Source: Nomia melanderi
Taxonomy: Eukaryota; Arthropoda; Insecta; Hymenoptera; Halictidae
Reading direction: 5' to 3'
DNA: 64,000 nt
Assembly (NCBI RefSeq): GCF_051020985.1
Contig: NW_027475149.1
Location: forward strand, 186,001-250,000
In this document: positions 62,601 to 64,000 of the stretch, piece by piece
Layout: the number at the start of each line of letters is the position of its first letter
Position numbering within the stretch: the first letter of the stretch is position 1
The notes under the pieces: model-generated
What the model was told of the DNA's origin: nothing
Seen by the model: the letters and a program-made list of their open reading frames with translations, nothing else
Databases searched by the model: none
Translations under genes and position numbers: made by a program

Positions 62601-63312
62601 CTAATAGCACCCGAGATATCACCAGATATATATTGGATTTTCCCCTGACCCTGAGTGGCCGGCCCCATGAGACGGTGGTCTTCTCGGCCCCTGGTGGTCC
62701 GAGGTCGTTCCCGCTGCACAGATTCATGCGCCAGGGCCTCCTGCAGATAATTCACTTTCGTTTATTGCGCTATCTCTAATAGCACCCGAGATATCACCAG
62801 ATATATATTGGATTTTCCACTGACCCTGAGTGTCCGGCCGCATGAGACTGTAGTTTTCTCGGCCCCTGGTGGTCCGAGGTGGTTCCCGCTGCACAGATTC
62901 ATGCGACAGGGCCTCCTACAGACAATGCACTTTGATTTATTGCGCTATCTGTAATAGCACCCGAGATATCACCACATATATATTGGATTTTTCCCTGACC
63001 CTGAGTGTCCGGCCCCATGAGACGGTGGTTTTCTCGGCCCCTGGTGGTCCGTGGTCGTTCCCGCTTCACAGATTCATGCGCCAGGGCCTCCTACAGACAA
63101 TGCACTTTGATTTATTGCGCTATCTGTAATAGCACCCGAGATATCACCAGATATATATTGGATATATCCCTCACCCTGAGTGTCCAGCCCCATCAGACGG
63201 TGGTTTTCTCGGCCCCTGGTGGACCGAGGTCGTTCCCGCTGCACAGATTCATGCGCCTGGTCCTCCTGCAGATAATTCACTTTGATTTATTTCGCCATCT
63301 GTAATAGGACCC
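59639..63312 (+). repeat. 21-monomer HOR (3,674 bp), copy 2
   Basis: Same order as 56,140-59,638 except that type 8 is present in both runs (60,339 and 62,438), adding one monomer. Up to 62,437 the two copies align at a constant 3,499-bp offset with scattered single-base differences (CTACCTC at about 60,148, GCACGCGAG at about 62,433, CATTCGCC at about 62,377). Cassette monomers start at 59,814 and 61,913. Confidence 0.88.
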
Positions 63313-64000
63313 TAGATATCACCAAATATATATTGGGTTTTTCCCGGACCCTTACAGTCCGGCCCCATGAGACGGTGATTTTCTCGGCCCCTGCTGGTCC
63401 GAGGTCGTTCCCGCTGCACAGAATCATGCGCCAGGGCTTCCTGCAGACAATCCACTTTGGTTTATTGCGCTATCTCTAACAGCACCCAAGATATCACCAG
63501 ATATATATGGGATTTTTCCCTGACCCTAAGTGTCCGGCCCCTCGGGACGGTGGTTTTCTCAGCCCCTGGTGGTCCGAGGTAGTTCCCGCTGCACAGATTC
63601 ATGCGCCAGGGCCTCCTACAGATAACTCACTTTGGTTTATTGCGCTATCTATAATAGCACCCGAGATATCACCAGATATATATTGGATTTTCCCCTGACC
63701 CTGAGTGGCCGGCCCCATGAGACGGTGGTCTTCTCGGCCCCTGGTGGTCCGAGGTCGTTCCCGCTGCACAGATTCATGCGCCAGGGCCTCCTGCAGATAA
63801 TTCACTTTCGTTTATTGCGCTATCTCTAATAGCACCCGAGATATCACCAGATATATATTGGATTTTCCACTGACCCTGAGTGTCCGGCCGCATGAGACTG
63901 TAGTTTTCTCGGCCCCTGGTGGTCCGAGGTGGTTCCCGCTGCACAGATTCATGCGACAGGGCCTCCTACAGACAATGCACTTTGATTTATTGCGCTATCT
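63313..64000 (+). repeat. Start of a further HOR copy, joined through a 13/6 hybrid; cut by window end
   Basis: Monomer 63,313 follows type 12 with GTAATAGGACC, the usual type 12-13 join, but continues as CTAGATATCACCAAATAT of type 6. Types 13 and 5 are therefore skipped and the cassette is lost from this copy. Types 7 (63,488), 9 (63,663) and 10 (63,838, truncated at 64,000) follow. The 7-9 join without type 8 matches the one at 58,939. Confidence 0.85.

Larger units (their letters stand above)
1..64000 (+). repeat. Satellite DNA array, 175-bp monomer, ~366 copies head to tail
   Basis: The same ~175-bp unit recurs without interruption and in a single orientation across the window. Taking the G of the GAGATATCACC motif as monomer start, complete units begin at 146 and the last one starts at 63,838 and is cut by the window edge. 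The distance between these anchors is 364 x 175 minus 8, and I can place 32 small length changes that sum to -8: +2 at about 12,403, 19,233, 27,112 and 30,790; +1 at about 23,349, 24,750, 26,329, 28,604, 29,480 and 30,355; -1 elsewhere. No unit departs from 175 by more than 2 bp. No gene, RNA gene or transposon interrupts the array. A near-nucleosomal unit length with higher-order organisation suggests centromeric or pericentromeric heterochromatin; that location is inference. Confidence 0.98.

Noticed and set aside
1..64000. Several hundred open reading frames of 60-157 codons on both strands, with similar products
   Set aside because: They are the satellite read in rotating frames (175 = 3 x 58 + 1). 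They start at the recurring ATGs of the monomer, end at the recurring TAATAG or its counterpart, repeat at multiples of 175 bp and overlap on both strands. The longest ones coincide with 1-base deletions that shift the frame past the stop. No codon structure, promoter or family resemblance supports a protein.
1..64000. CRISPR array
   Set aside because: There is direct repetition, but the repeat itself is 175 bp with no short repeat/unique spacer alternation and no cas-like gene; the whole unit is repeated.
1..64000. Assignment to a named satellite or species
   Set aside because: The unit length alone matches several unrelated families, and I do not recognise the sequence. A database search of the reference monomer at 23,073-23,247 would decide; I could not run one.
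59639..64000. Assembly artefact as the explanation for near-identical HOR copies
   Set aside because: Copies differ by scattered substitutions and by whole-monomer presence or absence (type 8), which argues for real, separate copies. It cannot be excluded from sequence alone.

Overview
The window is one uninterrupted block of eukaryotic satellite DNA. About 366 head-to-tail copies of a 175-bp monomer (364 complete, plus a partial copy at each end) fill all 64,000 bases in one orientation. I see no gene, RNA gene, transposon, microsatellite or unique sequence. The hundreds of short open frames are a by-product of the repeat: 175 is 3x58+1, so each frame rotates from copy to copy and usually closes within about 1.7 monomers. 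The monomer is close to one nucleosome plus linker and is organised into multi-monomer higher-order repeats (HORs). That is typical of centromeric or pericentromeric satellites, although subtelomeric, sex-chromosome or B-chromosome heterochromatin is also possible. I cannot name the species. Similar unit lengths occur in unrelated groups (primate alpha satellite about 171 bp, Xenopus Fcr1 about 174 bp, Arabidopsis about 178 bp), and length alone does not assign it.

The reference monomer is about 53% GC by hand count. It has a GC-rich core (about 66% over positions 31-130) flanked by an AT-rich segment, 9 CpGs per unit, an EcoRV site (GATATC), and two short inverted repeats. Two linked polymorphic boxes subdivide the monomers. 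The first is a 50-bp cassette (monomer positions 18-67) that exists in a canonical form and in a strongly diverged form of exactly the same length. The second is a two-state box near positions 131-150.

Layout: 1-2.2 kb, canonical monomers with a 4-monomer spacing. 2.2-12.3 kb, domain rich in diverged-cassette monomers, with a ~2.95-kb segment present twice 4,900 bp apart. 11.3-33.2 kb, no diverged cassette; several local HORs of 525, 875, 1,051/1,401 and 1,400/1,575 bp. 33.2-44.8 kb, cassette type II monomers in 4-, 6- and 9-monomer HORs (700, 1,049 and 1,575 bp). 45.8-64 kb, mosaic built from 19 recurring monomer types, ending in 20- and 21-monomer units (3,499 and 3,674 bp). In this last part nearly every neighbour pair follows one circular order of 19 types, and most departures coincide with a hybrid monomer or a monomer skip. 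I read it as a former ~3.3-kb HOR being reshuffled by unequal exchange.

There are no genes to act together. The content of interest is the array architecture: the cassette dimorphism, the inferred ancestral HOR, the hybrid monomers that mark crossover points, and the near-absolute constancy of monomer length. All register tracking and type assignment was done by eye; percentages and counts given are hand counts on the stated stretches only.
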